Shown: piece after piece, positions 49,144-54,307 of the stretch
How positions within the stretch are numbered: the first letter of the stretch is position 1
Layout: the number at the start of each line of letters is the position of its first letter
NCBI GenBank assembly: GCA_963662175.1
Contig: OY759222.1
Location: 12,224,222 to 12,288,221 of the forward strand
Source: Aradus depressus
Lineage: Eukaryota > Arthropoda > Insecta > Hemiptera > Aradidae
Direction of reading: 5' to 3'
Length of the DNA stretch: 64,000 nt
Position numbers and translations under genes: made by a program
The notes under the pieces: model-generated
Told to the model about the DNA's origin: nothing
The model's database searches: none
The model's input: the letters and a program-made list of their open reading frames with translations, nothing else

Positions 49144-51794
49144 TTATGAACGGTGCATATTAGCCATGTCAATGTGTTATGCATAATTATTTAAGACATC
49201 CATGGCCCCGGGAGGGAGTTCTATCTACGAAATAAAACTCACTCCCGGACGGGATTCGAACCCGCAAACCGTGGTGAGACCATGCGACCAAAGCCCTACG
49301 CTCTAGCCCGCACGGCCACCATGGCCCCCACCTCAGCAAGTTGATGTGGCTCTACTGTGCTCTTTTTAATAACCACTCCTTGCACCACTTTCATCTTATT
49401 ATACGTCTCCCTTCTTTCTCTTTTACCAAAACGCAATACAAATATGATAACTGTGTGATATCCATTTTCAGAACCACTCTGTTATCAATGAATAACAAAC
49501 CACACTCTGTTTAAAATTAAAGTAATAAAGTACATTGACTAGTCTACATTGCTGAAATGAATGTCAACACAAGTAAGTTTGACAAACTTGTTTGTACGTG
49601 TGTGGGGCACGCACATCTTCAAACTTACTTGACAAACTTTTGATCAAACTTGGCTTGTCAAGTAGTTTGATGAAAAGTTTGAACGTGTGTGACCGCCTTA
49701 AGGTTAAATGTTTCGTATTTTATTATGAATTTATTTCAACAGATGGCACCACTAGTTGCAGCAATAGTATTAAAGGTATTTTGGCAAAACGGCTCAACTT
49801 TTTTCAACTAGTTTTTTTTATTTTGAGTTCTGAATCTGAGTTTTAATTAGCAAAACAAAACGTAGAAAGGTAGACTTGTCAGTGTCTTCTTTGATGTTTA
49901 TTATTTCGGAGTTTTGAAGTGAACACAATGCAGTGGGGTTGGGGAGCATCGACCTTGAAATACCGGGAAAATATTGTGTTCAATCAGCCCCGTTTCCGGA
50001 CCCCCAGTACATATTTCATATTTTTCTGTTTCCGTTTCATCTGTTCATCCAATTTTGATTCCAAAAAATTATTTGAACTCTTTAAACCGTCTACTTTCAT
50101 CGCCTTACCTGTAATTATTAAAAAACGAGAAAGATATGTAAAAAAAAATAGATAAAAATATTATATTCGTAATTTTTAATTAAAAAAAAAAAAAAAAAAA
50201 AAAAAAGAAACGAGTGTCATGTCAATTTTAGGTACAAAGGGAAAAAAAATTAAAAATGTTAAACCGTATAGCCAAAATCCCTTTAATACCTTTCATTAAA
50301 TATAGAGTACATGGTGGCCGAGCTGAGAACTAAAACAGGGACATTTAATCTTAACATCGCTTAACAGAGCTACCTGCGCCCTCATTAAGTGTAGATACAG
50401 TAGACTCTCCCTTATCCGGCGTTCTGTTAACCGGCGCGCTCCCTGATCCAGCTCTCGCAAAATAATATCAAATTTGTTAAACTAAAATTAACATTCAATT
50501 ATTAGATTATCAATTATATGAGCCACGTGTATTTACGAGCACATAATGAATCTTTTATGTATTTTTATTGTACATACATATGTACATTGTATTTATAATG
50601 AAGGGAACGCTAATACAATATTTTATTACTTCACTAATATCCTATAAATAAATTATAATAAATACATAGTTGAAAATCAAACATTTATAAAAAATGTTTT
50701 CTAGAATAGAAAAAAAAAGGTACCGTCCCTTAACTAGTAAAGTTTAATTTTTCTCTACAGAAACCCCTCTCCTCGTATTTATTTTCCTTTATACCAGTCC
50801 TCTTTTTCTCAGTTTTCATTTGATTCTCATAGTGAAAAGAATCGTTGGATCGTTTTTTTCGTTAGTGAAATTGAATGTTTAAAATTTTATTTTACTCACG
50901 TGCGACATTTTTGTTTACGGACGTTTCATACGTTCGATGCAGGATAGTGAACAGTCTTTTTTTTAAATCATCAAGTTATAAAGTGATAAAACAATGGCTT
51001 CCACTTCAAAAAGAAAGAAAATTGTTCTTTCCATCCAACAAAAATTGATGCCAATTGAAAGGATGGAAAAGGGAGAAACAGTTGCTAAAATAGCCAAGGA
51101 ATTAGGGGTTGGTGAGAGTACAGTTAAAGATTGGAGGAAAAGTAAAGAAAAATTGAGGAAATTTGGTTCTAGTGTAGCTTTGGAAAAACAACACCTCAAT
51201 GCCAGATCAACTTTAAAGAAACCACAATTAGAGGAACTTGACGAGGCAGTGTGGATGTGGTTCGTGCAGCAACCCAACCTAGACTGCCCTAGAAGTGATG
51301 TCATTTTAAAACAAAAAGCCATTTCATTGAATCAAAGCATGAATGGGGATCCTACCTGTGAAATATATACCTGTTTTATTTTTTAGCTCACCTAAAAACA
51401 CTTTTTTTTATGCTTTAATTGATATATTTTTCTCATTAATTGATGATTTCCGTTATCCGGCGTCACATCGGTCCCGGCGACGCCGGATAAGGTAGAGTCT
51501 ACTGCAATATCATTTTTTCGTAATCATTTTTTCCCGACCTTCAAAAATTGTATATGTTACCTCAGTAAGTCGATTAGCGAGGACAGAGCCGGCAGAGCCC
51601 GCACCCACGATGATGAAGTCGTACTCTGGCTTGGGGATGGCGGTGTCCGGGGGTTCTCGGTTGGGCATACTACCTCCCCTGCTCACATAGCGGAGCATGG
51701 AGGCTAGCAGAGGCGGGAATGACTGGGAGGCGGCAAGGTGCACTGTCAACGCTCCTATCAGCAGGAGACCTAACACTCTACTCTTCCCCTCCAT
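25196..51794 (-). CDS. GMC oxidoreductase (glucose dehydrogenase [FAD, quinone]-like), five coding exons
   Basis: Joining minus-strand exons 51794-51561, 44733-44592, 30156-29949, 28982-28835 and 26323-25196 gives a 619-residue protein, a normal length for insect GMC enzymes. Intron phases are 0, 1, 2 and 0; every junction is GT-AG and restores the frame. Visible: a likely signal peptide (residues 1 to about 25), the FAD-binding GAGSAG at 64-69 with the acidic E88 of LLIEAGG, GMC signature 1 (RGKVMGGSS, 136-144), signature 2 (GAIGSPQLL, 312-320), and the C-terminal active site with His551 in YHQSGT and His595 in AHTNAP. Possible N-glycosylation sites are N249, N448 and N505. The family oxidises alcohol groups of sugars, sterols or related compounds with FAD; the substrate here cannot be named. 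The enzyme is probably secreted. No stop or frameshift interrupts it, so it looks functional. The ATG directly follows a TTTCAG acceptor-like sequence, so an untranslated 5' exon upstream is likely. Confidence 0.93.
26385..26490. repeat. Short inverted repeat in GMC intron 4
   Basis: AAATTAAACAAGAGG and CCTCTTGTTTAATTT enclose about 60 bp containing a decayed CTAATGATGACAC motif on the minus strand. Confidence 0.6.
26598..27010 (-). repeat. DR-A copy in GMC intron 4
   Basis: Contains both modules and ends near GCATCAACTTCGTACAACTGG. Confidence 0.6.
27232..27920. repeat. Dispersed repeat with TACCCGGCGTTGCCCGGG motif and internal 129-bp tandem units
   Basis: Begins GCACTAGCAGTAATACCCGG and ends in AAGCCGTTCGTGAGTTATAG plus CTTTATATATATGA, a pattern common in arthropod Helitron- or RTE-associated repeats. 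ATTCAAAAAGATT recurs at 27575 and 27704. Class uncertain. Confidence 0.55.
28033..28059 (-). ncRNA. Hammerhead-like core motif
   Basis: Minus strand: CTGAAGA, perfect five-base-pair hairpin GGCAC/GTGCC, GAAA. One of the best-preserved stem II hairpins in the window. Confidence 0.4.
28835..28982 (-). CDS. GMC oxidoreductase coding exon 4
   Basis: 148 bp: acceptor TTGCAG|AT, donor CAA|GTAAGT (phase 0). It encodes [12 protein letters not shown] through [14 protein letters not shown], the usual GMC region between signature 1 and the substrate domain. The first base completes an Arg codon begun in exon 3. Confidence 0.92.
29254..29332. repeat. (TA)n microsatellite
   Basis: About 39 uninterrupted TA units in GMC intron 3. 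Confidence 0.97.
29612..29794 (+). mobile_element. Short A-tailed retroposon, shared with 52788-52945
   Basis: GC-richer unit with GGTTGGAGGACC, CCTACAATCGGCCGTAGCAC and CTACGCGGCGGACGGG ending in an A run; the other copy is inverted and ends in a T run. Likely a LINE 3' end or SINE; class unknown. Confidence 0.6.
29799..29882 (+). mobile_element. SINE-A 3' fragment
   Basis: CCACCAGAGCGACGAAAGCG through CATGAGTCATAATAACTAAC, directly after the A-tailed retroposon. Confidence 0.8.
29949..30156 (-). CDS. GMC oxidoreductase coding exon 3 (GMC signature 1)
   Basis: 208 bp: acceptor GAACAG|GT after a T-rich tract, donor ATGAG|GTAACT (phase 2). It encodes [20 protein letters not shown], the first GMC signature at the flavin, then the conserved [13 protein letters not shown] segment. 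A SINE-A 3' fragment ends about 70 bp downstream, in intron 3. Confidence 0.93.
30240..31003 (-). pseudogene. LINE fragment with RNase H domain and 3' end (I-like)
   Basis: Minus strand: [20 protein letters not shown], then [11 protein letters not shown], and [20 protein letters not shown], i.e. the E, D and D-bearing motifs of RNase H. After stops or frameshifts comes [20 protein letters not shown] with [14 protein letters not shown]. The 3' end reads GGCGCTAATGGCCTCTGCAG then TAGTAATAAA and an A/T-rich tail, as in I-type LINEs. 5'-truncated within RNase H; a relic in GMC intron 2. Confidence 0.75.
31334..31356 (+). ncRNA. Hammerhead-like core motif, weak
   Basis: CTGAAGA and GAAAC are present but the intervening hairpin is poor. 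DR-B sequence begins about 40 bp downstream. Confidence 0.2.
31394..31750 (+). repeat. DR-B dispersed repeat copy, diverged
   Basis: Shares AATCTAGTCCAAAGGTTTTT and CCAACAGGGAAAATGAATAG with 39140-39260 and, inverted, 60080-60230. Confidence 0.6.
32270..32575 (+). repeat. DR-A copy
   Basis: ATACGAAGTATAGGGGAATC through AACTGCCGATGTAAAGAATA and TAGTATGAGGAGGATTC. Confidence 0.6.
32576..33966. other. AT-rich intron DNA, no gene
   Basis: A GC-richer segment (32697-32808, minus strand [20 protein letters not shown]) may be a LINE 3' remnant. The remainder is unassigned. Confidence 0.3.
33967..34538 (+). repeat. Helitron-like 5' end with about 3.5 diverged internal repeats of 145-160 bp
   Basis: Starts CTATCTATATAAATAAAGCTG then GCCCAAACGGCTGGACGG, typical of arthropod Helitron-like repeat ends. 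GGCGTCCCAAAA recurs at about 34105, 34249 and 34409, each after ATGAAATTTCACATGTAG-like sequence. Confidence 0.5.
34525..34990 (+). repeat. DR-B copy interrupted by a 135-bp insertion
   Basis: ACAAACTAAATTCTTAAC (to 34549) continues at 34685 with a duplicated AAATTCTTAAC and runs to the CAGCTGATGG and T-rich end. The uninterrupted version is in the inverted copy at 59697-60235. Confidence 0.75.
34550..34684 (-). mobile_element. 135-bp insertion with hammerhead-like core and 11-bp TSD
   Basis: TSD AAATTCTTAAC at 34539-34549 and 34685-34695. Minus strand centre: CCA-CTGATGA, perfect hairpin GACGC/GCGTC, GAAA (34629-34604), then ACCGGTTC-TGG. The CCA/TGG pair could form stem I after a UUC cleavage triplet. 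It ends AATAAAACAGTG, GAAGACAACG and CTTTTATTTC, an end shared with 36609-36665 and 25031-25076. Confidence 0.75.
34994..35507. mobile_element. 514-bp foldback element, about 243-bp near-perfect arms
   Basis: Left arm 34994-35237, loop 35238-35265, right arm 35266-35507. The arms differ at only a few positions (for example TATGCGGG versus CCACATA). No protein frame. No clear TSD beyond AT-rich flank. Confidence 0.9.
35508..36210. other. Intron DNA without recognised gene
   Basis: GGGGGCGTTCAAGTATTACT near 35945 resembles one MITE end, but no partner end was found. Confidence 0.3.
36213..36351 (-). mobile_element. SINE-A internal fragment
   Basis: GTCCTAAATTTTGCCTATCC through CTTAAGTTTATTTTACCTCC; both ends missing. 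Confidence 0.8.
36352..36575 (+). repeat. DR-A copy
   Basis: AACTGCCGATGTAATGAATG module and TTTGGAGGGAGAGCGAAAAC end are clear. Confidence 0.6.
36600..36667 (+). mobile_element. Relic of the hammerhead-like module
   Basis: CCACTGATGATGACAC, shortened hairpin, GGAAATAAAACAGTG, then GAAGACAATGCCTTTTATTA. Same 3' end as the 34550-34684 insertion, with the hairpin and GAAA region deleted. Confidence 0.55.
36670..37612. mobile_element. Tigger/pogo-like non-autonomous element, TSD TA, with SINE-B inside
   Basis: Ends CAGTAGAACCTCTTTTAGTC and GACTTATAGAGGTTCTACTG, TA at 36668-36669 and 37613-37614. The interior matches 54308-55878 in reverse, apart from the SINE-B insertion at 37214-37404. Confidence 0.85.
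37214..37404 (+). mobile_element. SINE-B (tRNA-derived), TSD TTTAAGGTT
   Basis: Head GGCCATGGTGGCCGTGCGGG, box B GGTTCGAATCC, end in an A run. TSD at 37205-37213 and 37405-37413. The related Tigger copy (55330-55480) lacks the SINE, giving an empty site. Confidence 0.92.
37647..37928 (+). other. Unidentified open frame of 93 codons in GMC intron 2
   Basis: Base composition is more even than in its surroundings and the frame reads [17 protein letters not shown] and later [17 protein letters not shown]. No motif recognised. It follows the Tigger element directly and may be a transposon relic rather than a gene. Confidence 0.2.
38085..38200 (-). repeat. DR-A fragment
   Basis: Single module copy (AATATTTGACTTACATGG to CACCCCCTCAATTTT). 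Confidence 0.5.
38213..38372 (-). mobile_element. SINE-A, large internal deletion
   Basis: Intact tail end to CCTAAATTTTTATTCACC, then a jump to CATCCGAAGGACGGCGTGC; head missing. Confidence 0.85.
38650..38850 (-). repeat. DR-A fragment
   Basis: TTACATCGGCAGTTATTAAG through ATATTAATTCTATCGGGAGT. Confidence 0.55.
38960..39270 (+). repeat. DR-B copy, 5' part
   Basis: TTACCACATTCCCTGTAGAA, CCGAAAAGGGCCCT and CCAACAGGGAAAATGAATAG match, inverted, the copy ending near 60400. Confidence 0.65.
39836..40920 (+). mobile_element. hAT-like element with BED-finger remnant, 8-bp TSD
   Basis: 1085 bp, ends CAGAGCCTGCATTTTTATGC and GCATAAAAAACCAGACTCTG, TSD CTTATTAC/TTTATTAC (7 of 8) at 39828-39835 and 40921-40928. 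Near 40255-40420 the plus strand reads, across a frame break, [12 protein letters not shown] and [20 protein letters not shown], resembling the BED zinc finger of hAT transposases. The catalytic domain is absent. GCATATTTTG-type subterminal repeats are frequent. Confidence 0.8.
41168..41425 (-). mobile_element. SINE-A, diverged, head present
   Basis: From GTCCGGGCTTTAACTACAAG to GAGCTACCGGCGCC. Confidence 0.85.
41513..41848 (+). mobile_element. SINE-A, nearly full length
   Basis: Starts AAGCCGGTAGCTCAGTGG; box B GGTTCGAAACCCGACCGAGG; tail CCTAACCTAACCTA. The next copy begins 15 bp later. Confidence 0.93.
41864..42123 (+). mobile_element. SINE-A, 3'-truncated, with expanded poly-C
   Basis: Normal head; the AAAGACCCCTACCC segment has grown into about 24 C (42049-42072). 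It stops after ATTTAGGAGTCCC. Confidence 0.9.
42286..42680 (-). repeat. DR-A copy
   Basis: TACTTCCCCAGAACACATTA through TCAATAAGTGTCGTCG. Confidence 0.6.
42840..43174 (+). mobile_element. SINE-A, full length, 12-bp TSD
   Basis: GAGGGCGCTGGTAGCTCAGTGG to CCTAACCTAAC. TSD CAATCATAAGTT at 42828-42839 and 43175-43186. Confidence 0.93.
43868..44117. mobile_element. MITE with about 28-bp TIRs
   Basis: AATGAAGAGCACGGGGAAAG at the left and CTTTGCCCGTGCTCTTCATT at the right, both continuing into GAACCAGGTTT or its complement. Superfamily and TSD not determined. Confidence 0.75.
44155..44560. repeat. Two DR-A pieces in inverted orientation
   Basis: 44155-44300 is minus-oriented (TTGACTTACATAGGGG); 44290-44560 is plus-oriented and ends GGGGAAGTACATAGCCGG, just before GMC exon 2. 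Confidence 0.55.
44592..44733 (-). CDS. GMC oxidoreductase coding exon 2
   Basis: 142 bp: acceptor TTTCAG|ATC, donor CTGG|GTAAGT (phase 1). It encodes [13 protein letters not shown], which completes the FAD-binding strand with Glu88, and ends SKYACL plus the first base of a Gly codon. Flanked by DR-A on one side and a degraded SINE-A on the other. Confidence 0.92.
44866..45051 (-). mobile_element. SINE-A, highly diverged
   Basis: GGTGGACATGAGCCCGACTC and GGGTCTTTAACGAGTACCTG core preserved; both ends decayed. Confidence 0.65.
45247..45620. repeat. 36-bp minisatellite, about ten units, open in several frames
   Basis: ACAAAG recurs at 45283, 45319, 45355, 45391, 45427 and 45463, and after one degenerate unit at 45536, 45572 and 45608. 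Because 36 is a multiple of three, the plus strand reads as a 12-residue repeat ([16 protein letters not shown]) and the minus strand is open too. Degraded units extend left to about 45180. It lies in GMC intron 1. Confidence 0.92.
45621..46261. other. Intron DNA, no gene recognised
   Basis: No repeat family or coding motif identified. Confidence 0.3.
46262..46390 (+). repeat. DR-A 5' end fragment
   Basis: TATACAAAGTATAGGGGAAG to AAAAAAAGGTCTGTCTG. It abuts the MITE at 46391. Confidence 0.6.
46391..46876. mobile_element. 486-bp foldback MITE
   Basis: TIR GGTAGTTTACAATCCAAGCG at the left with its complement at 46857-46876. Arms extend at least 100 bp (TTTCGTCCCAAAT and ATTTGGGACGAAA). TSD not clear. 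Confidence 0.8.
46911..46934 (+). ncRNA. Hammerhead-like core motif
   Basis: CTGAAGA, hairpin GGTA/TACC, GAAA; followed by GTACTCCCA and GTGAAATAGACAAT as in the other copies. TGG before and CCA after could pair as stem I. Confidence 0.4.
47055..47215 (+). repeat. DR-A fragment
   Basis: ACGATTACTTCCGATAGAAC through GGGGATTAGGGGAAGAGG. Confidence 0.55.
47383..47582 (-). mobile_element. SINE-A, internally deleted
   Basis: TTTAACTACAAGGTCATATC to GAGCTACCGGTGTCCTC with the centre missing. Confidence 0.85.
47625..47971 (-). mobile_element. SINE-A, full length
   Basis: Complete tail (AGGTTAGGTTAGG) to head (CTACCGGCGCCCTC). Its downstream flank 47584-47624 recurs beside the next copy. Confidence 0.93.
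48411..48746 (-). mobile_element. SINE-A, full length but diverged
   Basis: Tail AGGTTAGGTTAGG to head GCTACCAGCGCC. About 42 bp of sequence past its tail matches the flank of 47625-47971; a CCTTCA direct repeat may mark the ends. Confidence 0.9.
48771..48905 (-). mobile_element. SINE-A 3' fragment, degraded
   Basis: GACTCATGCCCGGGCTTTAA to CACATAGGGTAGAAG. Confidence 0.7.
48975..49031. repeat. Short inverted repeat
   Basis: GATGGCTTGACGATTT and AAATCGTCAAGCCATC around a 9-bp loop; neighbouring GACAAACTT..TTTGG..CGTGTGTGGGG recurs at 49571-49607. Probable MITE remnants. Confidence 0.6.
49088..49328 (-). mobile_element. SINE-B, 12-bp TSD, very long poly-T (A-tail)
   Basis: About 52 uninterrupted T, then body and head ending GGCCACCATGGCCCC. 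TSD CACCTCAGCAAG at 49076-49087 and 49329-49340. The long pure tail suggests a recent insertion. Confidence 0.94.
49880..50242 (+). repeat. Unclassified 365-bp repeat, copy 1
   Basis: Closely matches 52405-52770 (GTTTATTATTTCGGAGTTTT, AACACAATGCAGTGGGGTTG, TCCAATTTTGATTCCAAAAA). It contains a 78-codon frame beginning [20 protein letters not shown] and an A run near its end. Confidence 0.75.
50398..51504 (+). mobile_element. Tigger/pogo-like element, internally deleted
   Basis: TIRs CAGTAGACTCTCCCTTATCC and GGATAAGGTAGAGTCTACTG, TA before the left end; the right-hand TA is changed to CA. It carries the transposase N-terminus at 50994-51386. Confidence 0.85.
50994..51386 (+). pseudogene. Tigger transposase N-terminal DNA-binding domain
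   Basis: 130 codons. Residues about 5-60 form a psq/CENP-B-type helix-turn-helix ([34 protein letters not shown]), then the start of the second CENP-B-type domain ([15 protein letters not shown]). The DDE catalytic domain is missing and the frame ends in non-homologous sequence. It could at most bind TIRs. Confidence 0.8.
51561..51794 (-). CDS. GMC oxidoreductase coding exon 1 (signal peptide and FAD dinucleotide fold)
   Basis: 78 codons ending NRLTE, then the donor GAG|GTAACA (phase 0). It holds the hydrophobic leader ([11 protein letters not shown]), a likely cleavage region near AASQS, and the start of the ADP-binding fold ([12 protein letters not shown]). An in-frame ATG three codons upstream (M-F-Q-M) exists, but those bases read TTTCAG|ATG and look like a splice acceptor, so the inner ATG is preferred. 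Confidence 0.9.
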
Positions 51795-51849
51795 CTGAAA
51801 CAAACAAAAATAGATTAATAAACATTTTTATTTTCTACAAAAATCTTCT

Positions 51850-51955
51850 ATGTACTTCCCCAGTATTAATCAATTACGTTTTCGCTCTCCCTCTAAACCC
51901 AATTGAGTGTTTGGTCTAAAAGTCAACATTTGACTTAATTAGGCTTCTTTCTTTT
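51850..51955 (-). repeat. DR-A fragment
   Basis: TGTACTTCCCCAGTATTAAT to AACATTTGACTTAATTAGG, immediately upstream of the GMC start. Confidence 0.55.
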
Positions 51956-52043
51956 TTTAATTTCTTTATATTCAATATTTACAATCGGTAATATGACCAT
52001 AAATTTTTAAAAAAAATAAAATAAAATACATATATAAAAAAAA

Positions 52044-52389
52044 GGGCGCCGGTAGCTCAGTGGTATGCGTGCTTGACTTCTGAGCTCAAGGTCGTGGGTT
52101 CGTAGCCCGACCGAGGCCATTAGTTTATTTTATCTGGGAGGTAAAATAAATTTAAGCACGCCGTCCTTCGGATGGGACGTTAAGCGATGGTCCCGAGCCT
52201 GTACGATGTCAGGTACTCGTTAAAGACCCCTACCATAGATGAATAAAAATTTAGGGTAGGCAAAATTTAGGACTCCCACAGTAGAGTCGGGCTCATGTCC
52301 ACCAGAGTGACGAAAGAGCGCTCTGATAGTAGGCGATATGACCTCGTAGTTAAAGCCCGGGCATGAGTCATAAAACCTAACTTAACCTA
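52044..52389 (+). mobile_element. SINE-A, full length
   Basis: GGGCGCCGGTAGCTCAGTGG to CCTAACTTAACCTA. The 365-bp repeat copy 2 follows directly. Confidence 0.93.
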
Positions 52390-52404
52390 TAAATAAAAAA
52401 CAAG

Positions 52405-52770
52405 TGTATCAGTGTCTTCTTTTATGTTTATTATTTCGGAGTTTTAAAGTGAACACAATGCAGTGGGGTTGGGGAGCATCGACCTTGAAATACCGGGTAA
52501 ATATTGTGTTCAATCCGCCCCGCGCCCCGGACTCCCAGTACCTATTTCGTATTTTTCTGTTTCTGTTTCATCTGTCCATCCAATTTTGATTCCAAAAAAT
52601 TATTTGAACTCTTTGAACCGTCTACTTTCATCGTTTTACCTGTAATTTAAAAAAAAAAAGAAAGATATCATGTAAAAAAAATAGATTAAAAAAATTGTAT
52701 TCGTAATTTAAAATTTTTCAAAAAAAACCGAGTGTCATATAATTTCTAGATTAATTCCGAGTACAAAGGA
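52405..52770 (+). repeat. Unclassified 365-bp repeat, copy 2
   Basis: See 49880-50242. The frame shared with copy 1 is broken downstream of STLKYR. Confidence 0.75.
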
Positions 52771-52787
52771 AGTCGTCAGTGCACTAC

Positions 52788-52945
52788 CTTTTTTTTCGGG
52801 TGTACCGGCCTCTGAAAGGGGCACAACTACCCCCGTCCGCCGCGTAGGGGGGAATTTAAGTCATGTTTTAGGTTTTTAATTCATTTATTTGGTGCTACGG
52901 CCGGTTGTAGGACTCCGCCGGGTTCTCCAACCTATCTTATAGGAG
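52788..52945 (-). mobile_element. Short A-tailed retroposon, copy 2
   Basis: T run then CGGGTGTACCGGCCTC, CCGTCCGCCGCGTAG, GGTGCTACGGCCGGTTGTAG; inverted relative to 29612-29794. Confidence 0.6.
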
Positions 52946-52988
52946 TGTGTTTCCCAAGTGAACTCGGGACCAGGCACATATATTCTTA

Positions 52989-53205
52989 TGAACTTGAAAG
53001 AAATAAAACTTGTTTATTTATGATATTGTCTAATTTCACCAACTATATTTACATGGGAGTACTTTCGGTATTTCTACCATCCTCAGCCAAAAGCATAAGA
53101 CAAAAGACTGAGGATGGTAGAAATACCGAAAGTGCTCCCATGTAAATATAGTTGGTGAAATTAGACAATATCATAAATAAACAAGTTTTATTTCTTTCAA
53201 GTTCA
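52989..53205. mobile_element. Foldback of two hammerhead-like modules, 98-bp arms
   Basis: Left arm 52989-53086 and right arm 53108-53205 are nearly exact complements around a 21-bp loop. Each carries CTGAGGA, GGTA/TACC hairpin and GAAA (minus 53086-53063; plus 53108-53131), then AAATTAGACAAT and AAGTTTTATTTC. Confidence 0.85.
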
Positions 53206-53208
53206 TTT

Positions 53209-53515
53209 GGTCGTGGGTTCGTAGCCCGACCGTGGCCCTTAGTTTATTTTATCTGGGAGGTAAAATAAACTTAAGCACGCCGTCCTTCGGATGGGACGTT
53301 AAGCGATGGTCCCGAGCCTGTACGATGTCAGGTACTCGTTAAAGACCCCTACCCTAGATGAATAAAAATTTAGAGTAGGCAAAATTTAGGACTCCCACAG
53401 TAGAGTCGGGCTCATGTCCACCAGAGTGACGAAAGAGCGCTCTGGTAGTAGGCGATATGACCTCGTAGTTAAAGCCCGGGCATGAGTCATAAAACCGAAC
53501 CTAAAACCTAACCTA
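53209..53515 (+). mobile_element. SINE-A, 5'-truncated
   Basis: Starts at GGTCGTGGGTTCG, four bases after the foldback arm; otherwise complete to CCTAACCTAA. Confidence 0.9.
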
Positions 53516-53964
53516 ATAACTTAATTGATTAACTCTGGGGAAGTATATTGCTGGGAATTGACCGAAAACATTTTTTTTTTTTTTTTTTTTTTTTCGCAAT
53601 CAACGATTTAATATTGGGATTGTTTTGGGCAGTCGCAAATATACATTCTAATCTATAAATTATAAGATACAAGATGACCATTAGGATACCTTGAAGTGTA
53701 TTATTAAATATTTAGGTTAACAAATTGAAAAAAATTTAATAAAAAAACACGCAAAAAAAGTAAAACATTGAAACCTTGAGCTAAATATGCAGAATCAGGT
53801 AAGGCGAAGTTAAGGTCGAATCGAAGTTCAAGGTCTCTTCTTTCGCGAACTTTACTTTCTCCTCTTATGTAGGTGTCTACAGGAATACATAATAAATAAG
53901 TCAATTTGCTTACGTTGAGTACAATATGGAAAATTTAGTATAGAAAAGTAATTGTTGAATCATT

Positions 53965-54070
53965 GGCTATGTACTTCCCCAGCACGAGTTCATCAATTTG
54001 TTTCCGCTCTCCCTCCGAAGCCAATAGACCGTTTGGACTAAAAATCAATATTTGATTTACATAGTTTTCT
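53965..54070 (-). repeat. DR-A fragment
   Basis: TATGTACTTCCCCAGCACGA to ATATTTGATTTACATAG. Confidence 0.55.
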
Positions 54071-54081
54071 AATGAATCCTT

Positions 54082-54263
54082 GGGGGCCATGGTGGCTGTG
54101 CGGGCTAGAGCGTAGGGCTTTGGTCGCATGGTCTCACCATGGTTTGCGGGTTCGAATCCCGTCCGGGAGTGAGTTTTATTTCGTAGATAGAACTCCCTCC
54201 CGGGGCCATGGATGTCTTAAATAATTATACATAACACATTGACATGGCTAATATGCACCGCTC

Positions 54264-54293
<30 letters not shown>
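54082..54293 (+). mobile_element. SINE-B, 11-bp TSD
   Basis: TSD AATGAATCCTT at 54071-54081 and 54294-54304. It lies three bases outside the TA of the Tigger element at 54308. Confidence 0.94.
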
Positions 54294-54295
<2 letters not shown>

Positions 54296-54307
54296 TGAAT
54301 CCTTATA

